From the NCBI RefSeq assembly GCF_021864465.1, contig NZ_JAKKUV010000003.1, forward strand, positions 62,001-126,000: a DNA stretch of 64,000 nt, read 5' to 3'. Of the stretch, positions 45,033 to 53,634 are shown piece by piece. Position numbers and translations under genes: made by a program. The first letter of the stretch is position 1. Every line of letters begins with the position of its first letter. The notes beneath the pieces are model-generated. The model did no database searches and had not been told where the DNA came from. It worked only from the letters and a program-made list of their open reading frames with translations. Source of the DNA: Hyphobacterium sp. SN044. Its GTDB lineage: Bacteria > Pseudomonadota > Alphaproteobacteria > Caulobacterales > Maricaulaceae.

Positions 45033-45750
45033 TCCGGATCGCGGCGTAGGTGAATCCGATGATCGCCATCACCGCGCCGCCGACGAAGACCAGCAGGATC
45101 GTGACGATCGAAAACAGGGCGCCTTTGAGAAGCGCGCCTGTGCGTGTCGTGGCCAGGATGCCCGGCGCGCCGCGGTAGAACGTGAACCCGTACAAAAGCG
45201 CGATGATCGGGATCGACCAGTTCAGCCATTCGAGATGACCGGATCCGGCGGTCACGACGAGCAGAAGCAGTCCGACGACCGAGGCGACGGACAGGATTGC
45301 GAAGGTGATATTGATCCGCGTCGTCCAGTGAAGCGACTTGTTGAACGCCCCGATCAGAAATGCCGAGAGCCCGGTCATGCCACCCACGATCACGGCATGC
45401 AGCAGGTTCGCCACGTCACCATAGTGACCGGCGATCTCCTCGATCGAACCGCCGAACGCGGATTCGAGCATGGCGATCGTCGAGGCATCACCGGCTTGCC
45501 ATTGCGACAGGATCAGGCCGCCATAGCCGCCCCAGACCACCGAAAAGAGGACCTGAAGACCGATAATGCCCAGCCAGATCCTGAGGCTCGGTGTGTAGGT
45601 CTCGCGGTCGCGCTCGGCATAGGCCTGGAAGACGGCGCGCGGCTTCACGAAAAGGGCGTAAATCGTCCGGAAACTGCGGAAGTTGAAGCCGAGGATATCT
45701 TCGATGAAGTCCTCGGTGTCCTCGTTCCGCGGTTTCGGACTGGTTGTCAC
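45019..45750 (-). CDS. Yip1-like multi-pass membrane protein (paralogue A)
   Basis: A 243-residue inner-membrane protein with about five helices in the C-terminal two thirds. The N-terminal cytoplasmic segment FRTIYALFVKPRAVFQAYAE, then RDRETYTPSLR, is clearly related to the protein at 46739-47536. Function unknown; resembles the DUF3667/Yip1-type families. The GTG at 45750 overlaps the stop of the oxidoreductase gene (GTGA on the minus strand), so all three minus-strand genes are probably one operon. Confidence 0.8.
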   Translation of the reverse strand: MTTSPKPRNEDTEDFIEDILGFNFRSFRTIYALFVKPRAVFQAYAERDRETYTPSLRIWLGIIGLQVLFSVVWGGYGGLILSQWQAGDASTIAMLESAFGGSIEEIAGHYGDVANLLHAVIVGGMTGLSAFLIGAFNKSLHWTTRINITFAILSVASVVGLLLLVVTAGSGHLEWLNWSIPIIALLYGFTFYRGAPGILATTRTGALLKGALFSIVTILLVFVGGAVMAIIGFTYAAIRINGG

Positions 45751-46742
45751 AGCTTGACCAGCATCTTGCCGAGGTTCTCGCCCCGGAACAGCCCAAGGAA
45801 GGCGTCCGGCATGGAGGCGATTCCCTCGCGGACCGTTTCGCGGGTCTGGACCTTCCCGGCCATCATCCACTGCGACAGGTCGGTCATGAAACTGCCCATC
45901 AGGTCCATGTGGTCGGTCACGATAAAGCCCTGGATGCGCAGCGACTTGGCGACGATGTTGGCGAGATTGTCCGGCAGCGGCTGGGCGCTGGCATCGTTGT
46001 AGCGCTGGATCATGCCGCAGGCGGCGATGCGGCCCTTCGGCTTCAGCACTTCCATGGCCGCAGTCCAGTGCGTGCCGCCGACATTCTCGAAATAGGCATC
46101 AACGCCGCCACTCGCGGCTTCGCGGACCGCCTTGGCCAGGTTGCCGGCCTCCTTGTAGTCGACCACGGCGTCGGCGCCGATTTCTCGGCAGAAATCGCAC
46201 TTTTCCTTGCCGCCGGCGGTCGCGACGACTTTCGCGCCCATCGCCTTGGCGAACTGGATACCGGCCGAACCGACCGCGCCGGCGCCGGCCGACATCCACA
46301 GCGTCTCGCCTTCCTTCAGGTCGATGACGCGCTTGATACCGACATAGGCGGTCATGCCGGTCAGGCCGGCGATGTGGAGATAGGCCTGCGGCGGCAGGAG
46401 GCTGGTGTCGATCTTCTGCAGGCCCTTGCCGTCGCTGACATAGGCTTCGCGCCAGCCCTGCATCGACAACACCCAATCACCCTTGGCGAATTTCGGATTG
46501 TTGCTTTCGACGACTTCGCCGACCGCGCCGCCTTCCATGGCCTGCCCGATCTGGAACGGGTCGACATAGGTGCGGATCCCGCTCATCCGGCCGCGCATAT
46601 AGGGGTCGACCGACAGCCAGCGGTTCTGGACCAGGACCTGGCCGTCCTTTGGCGCGGCGATATCGACCTCGGCGAGTTCGAAATTGTCCGGGCCGGGTTC
46701 ACCCTTGGGATATGCGGTCAGATGGATTTCACGGGATTTCAT
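45747..46742 (-). CDS. NADP-dependent MDR-family oxidoreductase (CurA/prostaglandin-reductase type)
   Basis: A 331-residue zinc-independent medium-chain reductase. N-terminal GroES-like part with VDPYMRGRMSG (typical of the CurA/leukotriene B4 dehydrogenase group), Rossmann motif SAGAGAVGSAGIQFAKAMG (about 150-168), and YFENVGG. These enzymes reduce alpha,beta-unsaturated carbonyls, a detoxifying role. It overlaps both flanking membrane-protein genes by four bases, an unexpected operon for this enzyme. Confidence 0.9.
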   Translation of the reverse strand: MKSREIHLTAYPKGEPGPDNFELAEVDIAAPKDGQVLVQNRWLSVDPYMRGRMSGIRTYVDPFQIGQAMEGGAVGEVVESNNPKFAKGDWVLSMQGWREAYVSDGKGLQKIDTSLLPPQAYLHIAGLTGMTAYVGIKRVIDLKEGETLWMSAGAGAVGSAGIQFAKAMGAKVVATAGGKEKCDFCREIGADAVVDYKEAGNLAKAVREAASGGVDAYFENVGGTHWTAAMEVLKPKGRIAACGMIQRYNDASAQPLPDNLANIVAKSLRIQGFIVTDHMDLMGSFMTDLSQWMMAGKVQTRETVREGIASMPDAFLGLFRGENLGKMLVKL

Positions 46743-47536
46743 GAGGAAGATCTCTCAGCAGCAATCTGGAACAGGTCGATCAGTGAGGTGTCGTGGAAGA
46801 TGCGCAGCGTCATTTCGGCAATCGCGTACTGGCCAAGCCCGACGATCAGGATGGTCACCGGCAAAAGCAGGAAGATGCCGAGCGTCTTGAAGACGACCCC
46901 CGGGATCGTCGTGGCATAATGGGTCGAGAACACGCGGGCCGTGGCAATGAAATAGACGGTCAGTCCGATCACCATCGAAACCACGTACCAGGTGAGGAAG
47001 TCGCCGAACACCGACAGGGCGAGGATCGGCAGCATGACCAGGTAGGACGCATTGGTCGTCAGCAGATAGGTCAGCAGATGGCCGTAGAATGAGCGCTTCG
47101 GCCGGTAGGCCTTGAACACGAGGAGATAGGGCAGGGCGGCAAGCACCGTCAGAAGCGTGATGGTGAGGCTGGCGGCGCGTTCCAGACTCTGATCGACCGT
47201 CGCCTGGTCCAGACCTTCCCGTTCAAGCCAGATCAGAACGTCCTGACCGCCTTCGGGGCTTTGATCCATGAAGATCTCGGTCGTGATGGCGGTCGGCACA
47301 CCGACAAAGGCCATGATGGCGAACTGCATGCCGAACAGAACGAGGAACATCCGGATGATCGGAATGTAGCGTTCGCGGTCGCCTTCATAGGCAGCCTGCA
47401 GAACGCGCGGCGTATGCACGACCGTGTCCCAGATCGTGCGGAAAATCCGCGTATCGACGCCGATCACGGCGTCGGCGACATCGTCTGCGTCGGCGCGCGT
47501 CGGCCGTGTGTCGTCGGGTCTGTTCGAATCCGCCAT
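46739..47536 (-). CDS. Yip1-like multi-pass membrane protein (paralogue B)
   Basis: A 265-residue protein with an acidic cytoplasmic N terminus (Asp-rich, residues 1-25) and about five membrane helices. The segment FRTIWDTVVHTPRVLQAAYE then GDRERYIPIIR aligns with the same region of the protein at 45019-45750. Function unknown. It heads the three-gene minus-strand operon; the promoter region is shared with the divergent Gfo/Idh gene. Confidence 0.8.
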   Translation of the reverse strand: MADSNRPDDTRPTRADADDVADAVIGVDTRIFRTIWDTVVHTPRVLQAAYEGDRERYIPIIRMFLVLFGMQFAIMAFVGVPTAITTEIFMDQSPEGGQDVLIWLEREGLDQATVDQSLERAASLTITLLTVLAALPYLLVFKAYRPKRSFYGHLLTYLLTTNASYLVMLPILALSVFGDFLTWYVVSMVIGLTVYFIATARVFSTHYATTIPGVVFKTLGIFLLLPVTILIVGLGQYAIAEMTLRIFHDTSLIDLFQIAAERSSS

Positions 47537-47663
47537 GGAAATCCCTCGCCGCGCGTAATCCTAGGCGCAATGTGCTACGGGGCAAGCCTGCCAGATTGCG
47601 CAACAATGATTGATGCAGGCGGTTATTGTGTGGAGGCTGGCCGCATGCGAGGTGCGCTCCACG

Positions 47664-48587
47664 ATGAATAGCAAACCCACATCCCTGAAAGCCGGTGTTT
47701 TCGGTGCCGGCGTGTTCGGCGGCCACCATGCCCGCAAATATGCGGCGTCGGACCGGGCGGAGCTCATTGGCGTCTACGACATCAGCCGCGACCGGGCTGA
47801 AGCGCTCGCCGCCGATCTGGGCGTTACGGCGTTCGACAGCGCGGAAGCCCTCATCGAAGCCTGCGAAGCGGTGACCGTCGCCAACCCCGCCATCGCCCAC
47901 TACGACAGCGCGAAGCTGGCGCTCGAAGCCGGCTGTCACGTCCTGTGCGAGAAGCCGCTGGCCGATACCGCGGTGCGCGGACGGGAATTGATCGTGCTCG
48001 CCGAAGCGCAGGGGCGTGTGCTGCAGGTCGGGCATCAGGAACGCTTCGTGTTCAAGGCGATGGGCCTGTTCGACATCAACGAGGTGCCGCTGCGCGTGAC
48101 TGCGCGGCGCATGGGCGTGCCCTCAACGCGCAATCTGGACGTCTCGGTGACGGTCGATCTGATGATCCACGATCTCGATCTGGCGATTGCACTCGCGCAT
48201 TCGCCGCTCGACCGCATGGAGGCCGAGGCCAGGATCGTGAAGAATGACTCCGCCGATGTGGCGCATGCTGTTCTCACCTTCGCCAATGGCTATGTCGCCG
48301 AGCTTACGTCCAGCCGCGTTGCCGACGCGCTCGACCGGGTGATGCGGATCGAATACCGCTCCGGCGTCCTGGAGATCGACTTCGTGAAGAAGACATTCTC
48401 CAATACGACCGGCTTCCCGCTCGACCCCAATTTCGGCGAGAACCCGCAGGCCAAGGATTCGCTCGGCGCGAATGTGAACGCCTTCCTCGCCTCCGTGCTG
48501 GATGGCGCTCCCGTGGCGGTTCCGGCGGAAGCCGGGCTGGCTGCGCTTCAGGTGGCACGGGATATCGACCGGCTCGCGGTTGCCTGA
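47664..48587 (+). CDS. Gfo/Idh/MocA-family oxidoreductase
   Basis: A 307-residue NAD(P)-binding protein: Rossmann motif AGVFGAGVFGGHHARKY, the family EKPLA motif (CEKPLADT, about residue 105), and a C-terminal alpha/beta domain. The substrate is unknown; sugar or cyclitol derivatives, or UDP-sugars, are typical. In related alphaproteobacteria a similar gene neighbours lipid A genes, but none lies here. The ATG at 47664 is preferred over 47610 as the Rossmann strand starts soon after. nadE follows after 28 bases. Confidence 0.85.
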   Translation: MNSKPTSLKAGVFGAGVFGGHHARKYAASDRAELIGVYDISRDRAEALAADLGVTAFDSAEALIEACEAVTVANPAIAHYDSAKLALEAGCHVLCEKPLADTAVRGRELIVLAEAQGRVLQVGHQERFVFKAMGLFDINEVPLRVTARRMGVPSTRNLDVSVTVDLMIHDLDLAIALAHSPLDRMEAEARIVKNDSADVAHAVLTFANGYVAELTSSRVADALDRVMRIEYRSGVLEIDFVKKTFSNTTGFPLDPNFGENPQAKDSLGANVNAFLASVLDGAPVAVPAEAGLAALQVARDIDRLAVA

Positions 48588-48615
48588 AACCGCCCCCGGG
48601 TCTAAAGGCGCGCGC

Positions 48616-50274
48616 ATGACGACGACGCTCCGCATTGCTTCGGCCCAGCTCAACCCGACCGTCGGTGACGTGGCGGGCAATCTGGAACTGGTGCGCGAAT
48701 ACCGCCGGATGGCGGGCGATGCCGGCGCGGACCTGGTGGTCTTTCCCGAACTGATGCTGATCGGCTATCCGCCCGAAGACCTCGTCCTGAAGCCTGCGGC
48801 CGTTCGCGCCTGCGCCGAAGCCCTCGACGATCTGGCGGCGGACCCGGGACCAGCGATCCTCGTCGGTGTGCCGTGGGATGATGACGGCGCGCTGCGCAAT
48901 GCCGTCGCGCTGATCGACGCGGGCAAGGTGCAGGCGCTTCGTTTCAAGCGCGAACTGCCGAACTATGCGGTGTTCGACGAGAAGCGCGTCTTCGAATCCG
49001 GCCCGCTGCCCGAACCGGTCGACTGGCGCGGCGTGAAGCTGGGCCTGCCGATCTGCGAGGATATCTGGTTCGAGCATGCGCCCCGCGCGCTGGCCGAAAA
49101 GGGTGCCGAGCTCTTTATCTCGATCAATGGCTCGCCCTGGCGGCGCACGATCGAGGCGGACCGCAGGCGCGCCTTTTCGCGCTGGGGCGATCTGAAAATT
49201 CCGCTGATCTTCGTCAACCAGGTCGGCGGCCAGGACGAGTTGGTGTTCGACGGGGCCTCCTTCAGCTGGGATGCCTCCGGCAACGAGGTCCAGCGCCTGA
49301 AAGGCTTCGACACCGATCTATCGATCGCCAATTGGGAAAAGGGCGAGGACGGCTGGGTCTGCACGCACGCCGAACGCGCCGATGTGGTGTGCGGGCTTGA
49401 AGCGGACTGGCAGGCGATGCGCCTGGCGCTCGCCGATTATGTGAACAAGAACGGCTTTCCCGGCGTGGTGCTGGGCATGTCGGGCGGGATCGACAGCGCG
49501 ATTTCCGCCGCCATCGCGACCGATGCGCTCGGTCCCGACCGGGTCTGGGCGGTGATGATGCCGTCGAAATATACCTCGCAGGACAGTTTCGATGATGCGA
49601 AGGCCTGCGCCGAGGCCCTCGGCGTGCGCTATGACATCATAGATGTCGAACCGGCGATCGCCGCCTTCGGCGCGATGCTGGGGCCGGTTTTCGAAGGCCG
49701 GGACGCGGATGCGACGGAGGAGAATATCCAATCGCGCGTGCGCGGCGTGACGCTGATGGCGCTGTCAAACAAGTTCGGGCCGATGGTGCTGTCGACCGGC
49801 AACAAGTCGGAGATGGCTGTGGGTTACGCCACGCTCTATGGCGACATGAATGGCGGCTACAACGCGCTGAAGGACGTCTACAAGACCGAGGTCTACGCGC
49901 TGGCGCGCTGGCGCAACGACCGCAATGCACCGGTGGGGTTCGGCCCGGCGGGCGAGGTGATCCCGGAACGGATCATCACCAAGGCGCCGAGCGCGGAACT
50001 TAAGCCGGATCAGACCGACCAGGACACGCTGCCCGACTACGACGTGCTCGATGCGATGCTGGAATGCCTCGTGGAGCAGGAAGGCGATCCGGCGGCGCTC
50101 GTCGAGGCCGGACATGACGCCGCCACTGTCGCGCGGATCGAAAACATGCTCTATCGCGCCGAGTACAAGCGCCGTCAGGCGCCGCCGGGCGTGAAGATCG
50201 GGCCGAAGAATTTCGGCCGCGACCGGCGCTATCCCATTACCAACAAGTTCCGCGCCAGCAAGACAAAGCTCTAG
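48616..50274 (+). CDS. nadE: Glutamine-dependent NAD+ synthetase
   Basis: A 552-residue two-domain enzyme for the last step of NAD biosynthesis. The N-terminal nitrilase-like glutaminase (about 1-260) has the catalytic triad Glu (FPELML), Lys (FKRELPNY) and Cys (LPICEDIWF). The C-terminal synthetase (about 280-552) has the ATP-binding SGGIDSAISA loop and the STGNKSEMAVGY motif. Length is standard for the bacterial glutamine-dependent form. It precedes gltX by five bases. Confidence 0.96.
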   Translation: MTTTLRIASAQLNPTVGDVAGNLELVREYRRMAGDAGADLVVFPELMLIGYPPEDLVLKPAAVRACAEALDDLAADPGPAILVGVPWDDDGALRNAVALIDAGKVQALRFKRELPNYAVFDEKRVFESGPLPEPVDWRGVKLGLPICEDIWFEHAPRALAEKGAELFISINGSPWRRTIEADRRRAFSRWGDLKIPLIFVNQVGGQDELVFDGASFSWDASGNEVQRLKGFDTDLSIANWEKGEDGWVCTHAERADVVCGLEADWQAMRLALADYVNKNGFPGVVLGMSGGIDSAISAAIATDALGPDRVWAVMMPSKYTSQDSFDDAKACAEALGVRYDIIDVEPAIAAFGAMLGPVFEGRDADATEENIQSRVRGVTLMALSNKFGPMVLSTGNKSEMAVGYATLYGDMNGGYNALKDVYKTEVYALARWRNDRNAPVGFGPAGEVIPERIITKAPSAELKPDQTDQDTLPDYDVLDAMLECLVEQEGDPAALVEAGHDAATVARIENMLYRAEYKRRQAPPGVKIGPKNFGRDRRYPITNKFRASKTKL

Positions 50275-50279
50275 AATCC

Positions 50280-51614
50280 ATGTCCGCCAAAGTCCGTTTC
50301 GCCCCGAGCCCGACCGGCAAGCTGCATGTCGGCAATATCCGCACCGCGCTGACCAACTTCCTCTACGCGAAGGGGCAGGGCGGTCAGTTCGTGCTGCGGA
50401 TCGACGATACGGACCTGGAGCGCTCCACGAAGGAATACGAGGACGGGATCAAGGCCGATCTCGACTGGCTGGGCCTTCATTGGGACGAGACGTTCAAGCA
50501 GTCCGAGCGTTTCGAGCGCTATAACGCCGTCGCGGACGATCTGCGTGAAAAGGGCCTGCTCTATCCCTGTTACGAGACCGAGGACGAGCTCGACCGGAAG
50601 CGCAAGCTGCAGCGCGCGCAGGGCAAGCCGCCGGTGTATGACCGCGCCGCGCTGGACCTGACCGATGCGCAGAAGGCGGCCTATGAGGCCGAGGGCCGCA
50701 AGCCGCACTGGCGCTTCAAGCTGTCCGGCCGGACCGTGACGTGGAACGACCTGGTGCGCGGCGAGACGCCGATCGATACGGCGTCGCTGTCCGACCCGAT
50801 CCTGATCCGCGAGGACGGCAGCTATCTCTACACCTTGCCAAGCGTCATCGACGACATCGACAGCGGCATCACCGCGATCATCCGCGGCGAGGATCACGTC
50901 ACCAATTCCGGTGCCCAGATCGAGATTTTCGAAGCCATTGCCGGTGCCTCGCCGCAGCTGGGTCATCACCCGCTTCTGGTCGGTCCCGATGGCGGCAAGC
51001 TGTCCAAGCGTCTCGGCACGCTGTCGATCTCGGGTCTCCGCGAGGAAGGTATCGAGGCGATGACCATCCTGTCGCTGCTGGCGAAGATCGGTACGTCCGA
51101 TCCGGTCGAGCCGCGCCTGGAGATCGCCCGCCTGATCGAGGAATTCGACCTGGCGAAATTCTCCCGCGCGCCGGCCCGCTTCGATCCGGAAGAACTGAAG
51201 CGCCTCAATGCCCGCCTGCTGCACGAAACGCCGTATGAGAGCGTCCTTCCGCGCCTGCAGGCACTGGGGGCCGATGCCGGTCCGGAATTCTGGGACGCCG
51301 CGCGGCCAAACCTCAACCGGCTGGAAGACGCCGTCGATGTCCTGAAGATCGTCGAAGGTCCGGTCACCCCGGTCGTCGAGGAGGCGGACCGCGACTATAT
51401 CGCCGCGGCGGCCGAAGCCCTGCCGGCAGGCGAGCTGGATGCCGGCTCGTGGTCGGCCTGGACGTCGGACCTGAAGGCGAAGACTGGCCGCAAGGGCCGC
51501 GAACTGTTCATGCCGCTGCGTCTGGCGCTGACCGGCGACCGGCACGGCCCGGAAATGGACAAGATGATCGTCCTGATCGGCCGCGAGCGGGTTCTGGAGC
51601 GGCTGAAGGGCTGA
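50280..51614 (+). CDS. gltX: Glutamyl-tRNA synthetase
   Basis: A 444-residue class I aminoacyl-tRNA synthetase. The first ATP signature is PSPTGKLHVGNIR (HIGH variant HVGN), the second GGKLSKR (KMSKS variant). The sequence RLGTLSISGLREEGIEAMTIL is typical of the second GltX copy of alphaproteobacteria, which often carry two, one charging tRNA-Gln for transamidation. Which specificity this copy has cannot be told. It is followed by the GANTC-rich intergenic region. Confidence 0.94.
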   Translation: MSAKVRFAPSPTGKLHVGNIRTALTNFLYAKGQGGQFVLRIDDTDLERSTKEYEDGIKADLDWLGLHWDETFKQSERFERYNAVADDLREKGLLYPCYETEDELDRKRKLQRAQGKPPVYDRAALDLTDAQKAAYEAEGRKPHWRFKLSGRTVTWNDLVRGETPIDTASLSDPILIREDGSYLYTLPSVIDDIDSGITAIIRGEDHVTNSGAQIEIFEAIAGASPQLGHHPLLVGPDGGKLSKRLGTLSISGLREEGIEAMTILSLLAKIGTSDPVEPRLEIARLIEEFDLAKFSRAPARFDPEELKRLNARLLHETPYESVLPRLQALGADAGPEFWDAARPNLNRLEDAVDVLKIVEGPVTPVVEEADRDYIAAAAEALPAGELDAGSWSAWTSDLKAKTGRKGRELFMPLRLALTGDRHGPEMDKMIVLIGRERVLERLKG

Positions 51615-51641
51615 TTGTCCGTTTGCGCCGCTTCAGGTGAT

Positions 51642-51893
51642 GAATCGGGAATCCGGGATTCCTGAATCCTTTGAATCGGTTGGGCGATGGTCCTGGAATT
51701 CGGATTCGCCCGCTTCACATCCTGATTCAACCGATTGGCCGGACTTCACAATCCGATTCAACCCGGTGGTTCAGATTCTGATTCAACCCGGCCCTTGAGG
51801 CTCACAATCTGATTCAAGTCCGGGCTACGTACGGCGCAATTCGAAGCTCGAATAATTGAATCAATTCATAGTGCTGCGGTGAAAACCGGAATC
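51642..51893. repeat. GANTC-site cluster with degenerate repeats (gltX/LOG intergenic region)
   Basis: Thirteen GANTC sites (target of the CcrM methyltransferase) occur in 252 bases, at 51642, 51649, 51657, 51664, 51673, 51703, 51724, 51755, 51774, 51780, 51811, 51858 and 51889. About one would be expected. Four imperfect direct repeats of the form TCACAATCTGATTCAACCCGG have their GATTC cores at 51724, 51755, 51780 and 51811 (spacing 31, 25, 31). The left part carries the motif in the opposite sense: TTGAATCGG (51671-51679) is an exact inverted copy of CCGATTCAA (51753-51761). No coding frame or intrinsic terminator is seen. It fills the gap between two convergent genes, so it is not a conventional promoter. 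Confidence 0.85.
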
Positions 51894-52485
51894 AGAAATT
51901 CACCTTCTCGCTGCTTACGAATTCGCCCTCGCCCCTGTTCAGGGCGTCCATCAGATGACGAACAGCCTTTTCCGGGTCGCTCTCGACCAGAACGCCCTCG
52001 GAAAAACCCTGCGGCGTGAAGCCCTCGTCCTCGGTCTTGCGCATCAGCTTGAACAGCGGGTCCCAGAAACCGTCGACATTGAGGAAAGCGACCGGCTTCT
52101 TCTGCAGGCCGAGCCGGTTTCGCGACAGGACGTCGAAGATTTCCTCGAGCGTGCCGACGCCGCCCGGCAGAATCAGGAAGCCGTCGGATTCCGCGATCAG
52201 GATGTTCTTGCGCGAGGACATCGTGGTGACGATCCGGGTCTCGGCTTTTTCCAGCAGGCCTTCCCGAGAGATCATGAATTCGGGAATCACGCCGAGCACG
52301 GGACCGCCTGCATCGAGCGCCGCCATGGCCGAGGCTGCCATCAGGCCGACATCGCCGCCGCCATACACCAGACGCGCGCCCTTGCGTGCAATTGCTTCTC
52401 CCGCCTTGCGGGCATTGGCGGCATAGGCGGGGCTGACGCCAGAGGCGGACCCGCAAAACACACCGATGGACCAAATTTTCGCCAT
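51892..52485 (-). CDS. LOG-family protein (cytokinin riboside 5'-monophosphate phosphoribohydrolase fold)
   Basis: A 197-residue Rossmann-like protein of the LOG/TIGR00730 family. Nucleotide-binding GVFCGSASG near the start, the Arg in ISREGLLEKAETRI and the hallmark PGGVGTLEE (residues 107-115). Members hydrolyse AMP or cytokinin riboside monophosphates to base plus ribose 5-phosphate; in bacteria they are often nucleotide-salvage nucleosidases. Its stop codon contains the last GANTC site of the adjacent cluster. Confidence 0.88.
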   Translation of the reverse strand: MAKIWSIGVFCGSASGVSPAYAANARKAGEAIARKGARLVYGGGDVGLMAASAMAALDAGGPVLGVIPEFMISREGLLEKAETRIVTTMSSRKNILIAESDGFLILPGGVGTLEEIFDVLSRNRLGLQKKPVAFLNVDGFWDPLFKLMRKTEDEGFTPQGFSEGVLVESDPEKAVRHLMDALNRGEGEFVSSEKVNF

Positions 52486-52529
52486 TTCGATCAGGCCTTA
52501 CATATTAGGTTGCGTGATCATCCTATCGG

Positions 52530-52541
52530 GTGAAGCTTCAC
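52530..52541. repeat. 12-bp perfect palindrome in a divergent promoter region
   Basis: GTGAAGCTTCAC, a perfect palindrome 45 bases before the LOG start and 56 bases before the LysM gene. It may be an operator for either gene; no regulator is identified. Confidence 0.35.
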
Positions 52542-52597
52542 GATGGAAAACCGCTTCGTCAGTCGTATGCTCAACGGCAGACTTCAAGGAGGCCTTC

Positions 52598-53596
52598 ATG
52601 TCCGCCACACGCTCGATTATCATCGCCGCCGCGCTCGGGACGCTGGCCGCGGGCGTGGCGACGGTCTTCATCCTGACGCGCGTCCCGTCCCAGGATGACG
52701 CGACCGGTCCGGGCAACCAGACCGCGCAGACGCAGAGCGGCTCCGGCGACGAGATCGCCATGGTCGCACCTCCCAGCTTCGACGTCGTCCGGGTCGATCC
52801 GCGCGGCACGGCCGTGATCGCGGGCCGCGGCGAACCCGGGGCGACAGTCTCGGTGCTGGCGGATGGCGAATCGATTGCGAACATCGCCGTGAACGAGCAG
52901 GGCGAGTGGGTGTTGATCGTCGAGGAACCGCTGCCGACCGGTTCGGTCGAGCTTGGCCTTCTGATGACGACACCCTCGGGCCAGGAAATCCGTTCCGAAC
53001 AGATCGTCGTGGTATCGATCCCGGAATCGCGCGCCGAGACGCCGCTGGTCGTGCTGGGCCGCCCCGGCGAAGCCAGCCGCGTACTGCAAGGACCGTTCGA
53101 AGGGCTCGAAACCGGCCCGCTGGCACTGGAGACCGTCGATTATGACGATGCCGGCGGCGTCATCTTCTCCGGCCGCGCGGAACCGGGCAGCCGCGTCCGG
53201 GTGATCGCCAATGGCGCGACGGTGGGTGACACGGCAGTCGGTCAGGACGGCCGCTGGACGGTCCGCGCCGGCGATGCACTGGCCCCCGGCGTCTACGATC
53301 TGCAGGTCGACATGATCCGGCCTGACGGCACGGTCGCGGCCGTGATCGTTCTGCCGTTCGAACGTGTCGCGCCGGAAGCCCTCAATCTCGGCGAAGGCAG
53401 TGTCATCGTTCAGCCGGGCAACAGCCTGTGGCGGATTGCCCGCCGTATCTATGGCGAAGGCATACAGTACACCGTGATCTACGAGGCCAATGCCGACCAG
53501 ATCCGTGACCCGGACGTGATCTACCCCGGACAGGTTTTTTCCACGCCGCCGCAGGGTGATGGCGGACCGGAAACCGACACGCAGGACGGTGAGTGA
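52598..53596 (+). CDS. LysM-domain peptidoglycan-binding protein with Ig-like repeats
   Basis: A 332-residue protein: N-terminal membrane anchor (about residues 6-28), an Ala/Gln/Ser-rich linker, two bacterial Ig-like modules (about 55-150 and 185-275; both contain GRGEPGATVSV / GRAEPGSRVRV patterns and GEWVL / GRWTV), and a C-terminal LysM domain (QPGNSLWRIARRIYG, about 280-325). It should sit in the periplasm bound to peptidoglycan. The ATG at 52598 follows AAGGAGG. Such proteins are common in alphaproteobacteria; precise role unknown. Confidence 0.88.
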   Translation: MSATRSIIIAAALGTLAAGVATVFILTRVPSQDDATGPGNQTAQTQSGSGDEIAMVAPPSFDVVRVDPRGTAVIAGRGEPGATVSVLADGESIANIAVNEQGEWVLIVEEPLPTGSVELGLLMTTPSGQEIRSEQIVVVSIPESRAETPLVVLGRPGEASRVLQGPFEGLETGPLALETVDYDDAGGVIFSGRAEPGSRVRVIANGATVGDTAVGQDGRWTVRAGDALAPGVYDLQVDMIRPDGTVAAVIVLPFERVAPEALNLGEGSVIVQPGNSLWRIARRIYGEGIQYTVIYEANADQIRDPDVIYPGQVFSTPPQGDGGPETDTQDGE

Positions 53597-53634
53597 TCTG
53601 GCGCAAGGCCGGCCGGCGTCCTATCTGACGCCCA

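Noticed and set aside
51615-51891. The gltX-LOG intergenic repeats as a CRISPR array
   Set aside because: Repeats are degenerate, with spacing of 25-31 bases between cores, no constant spacers and no cas genes nearby.
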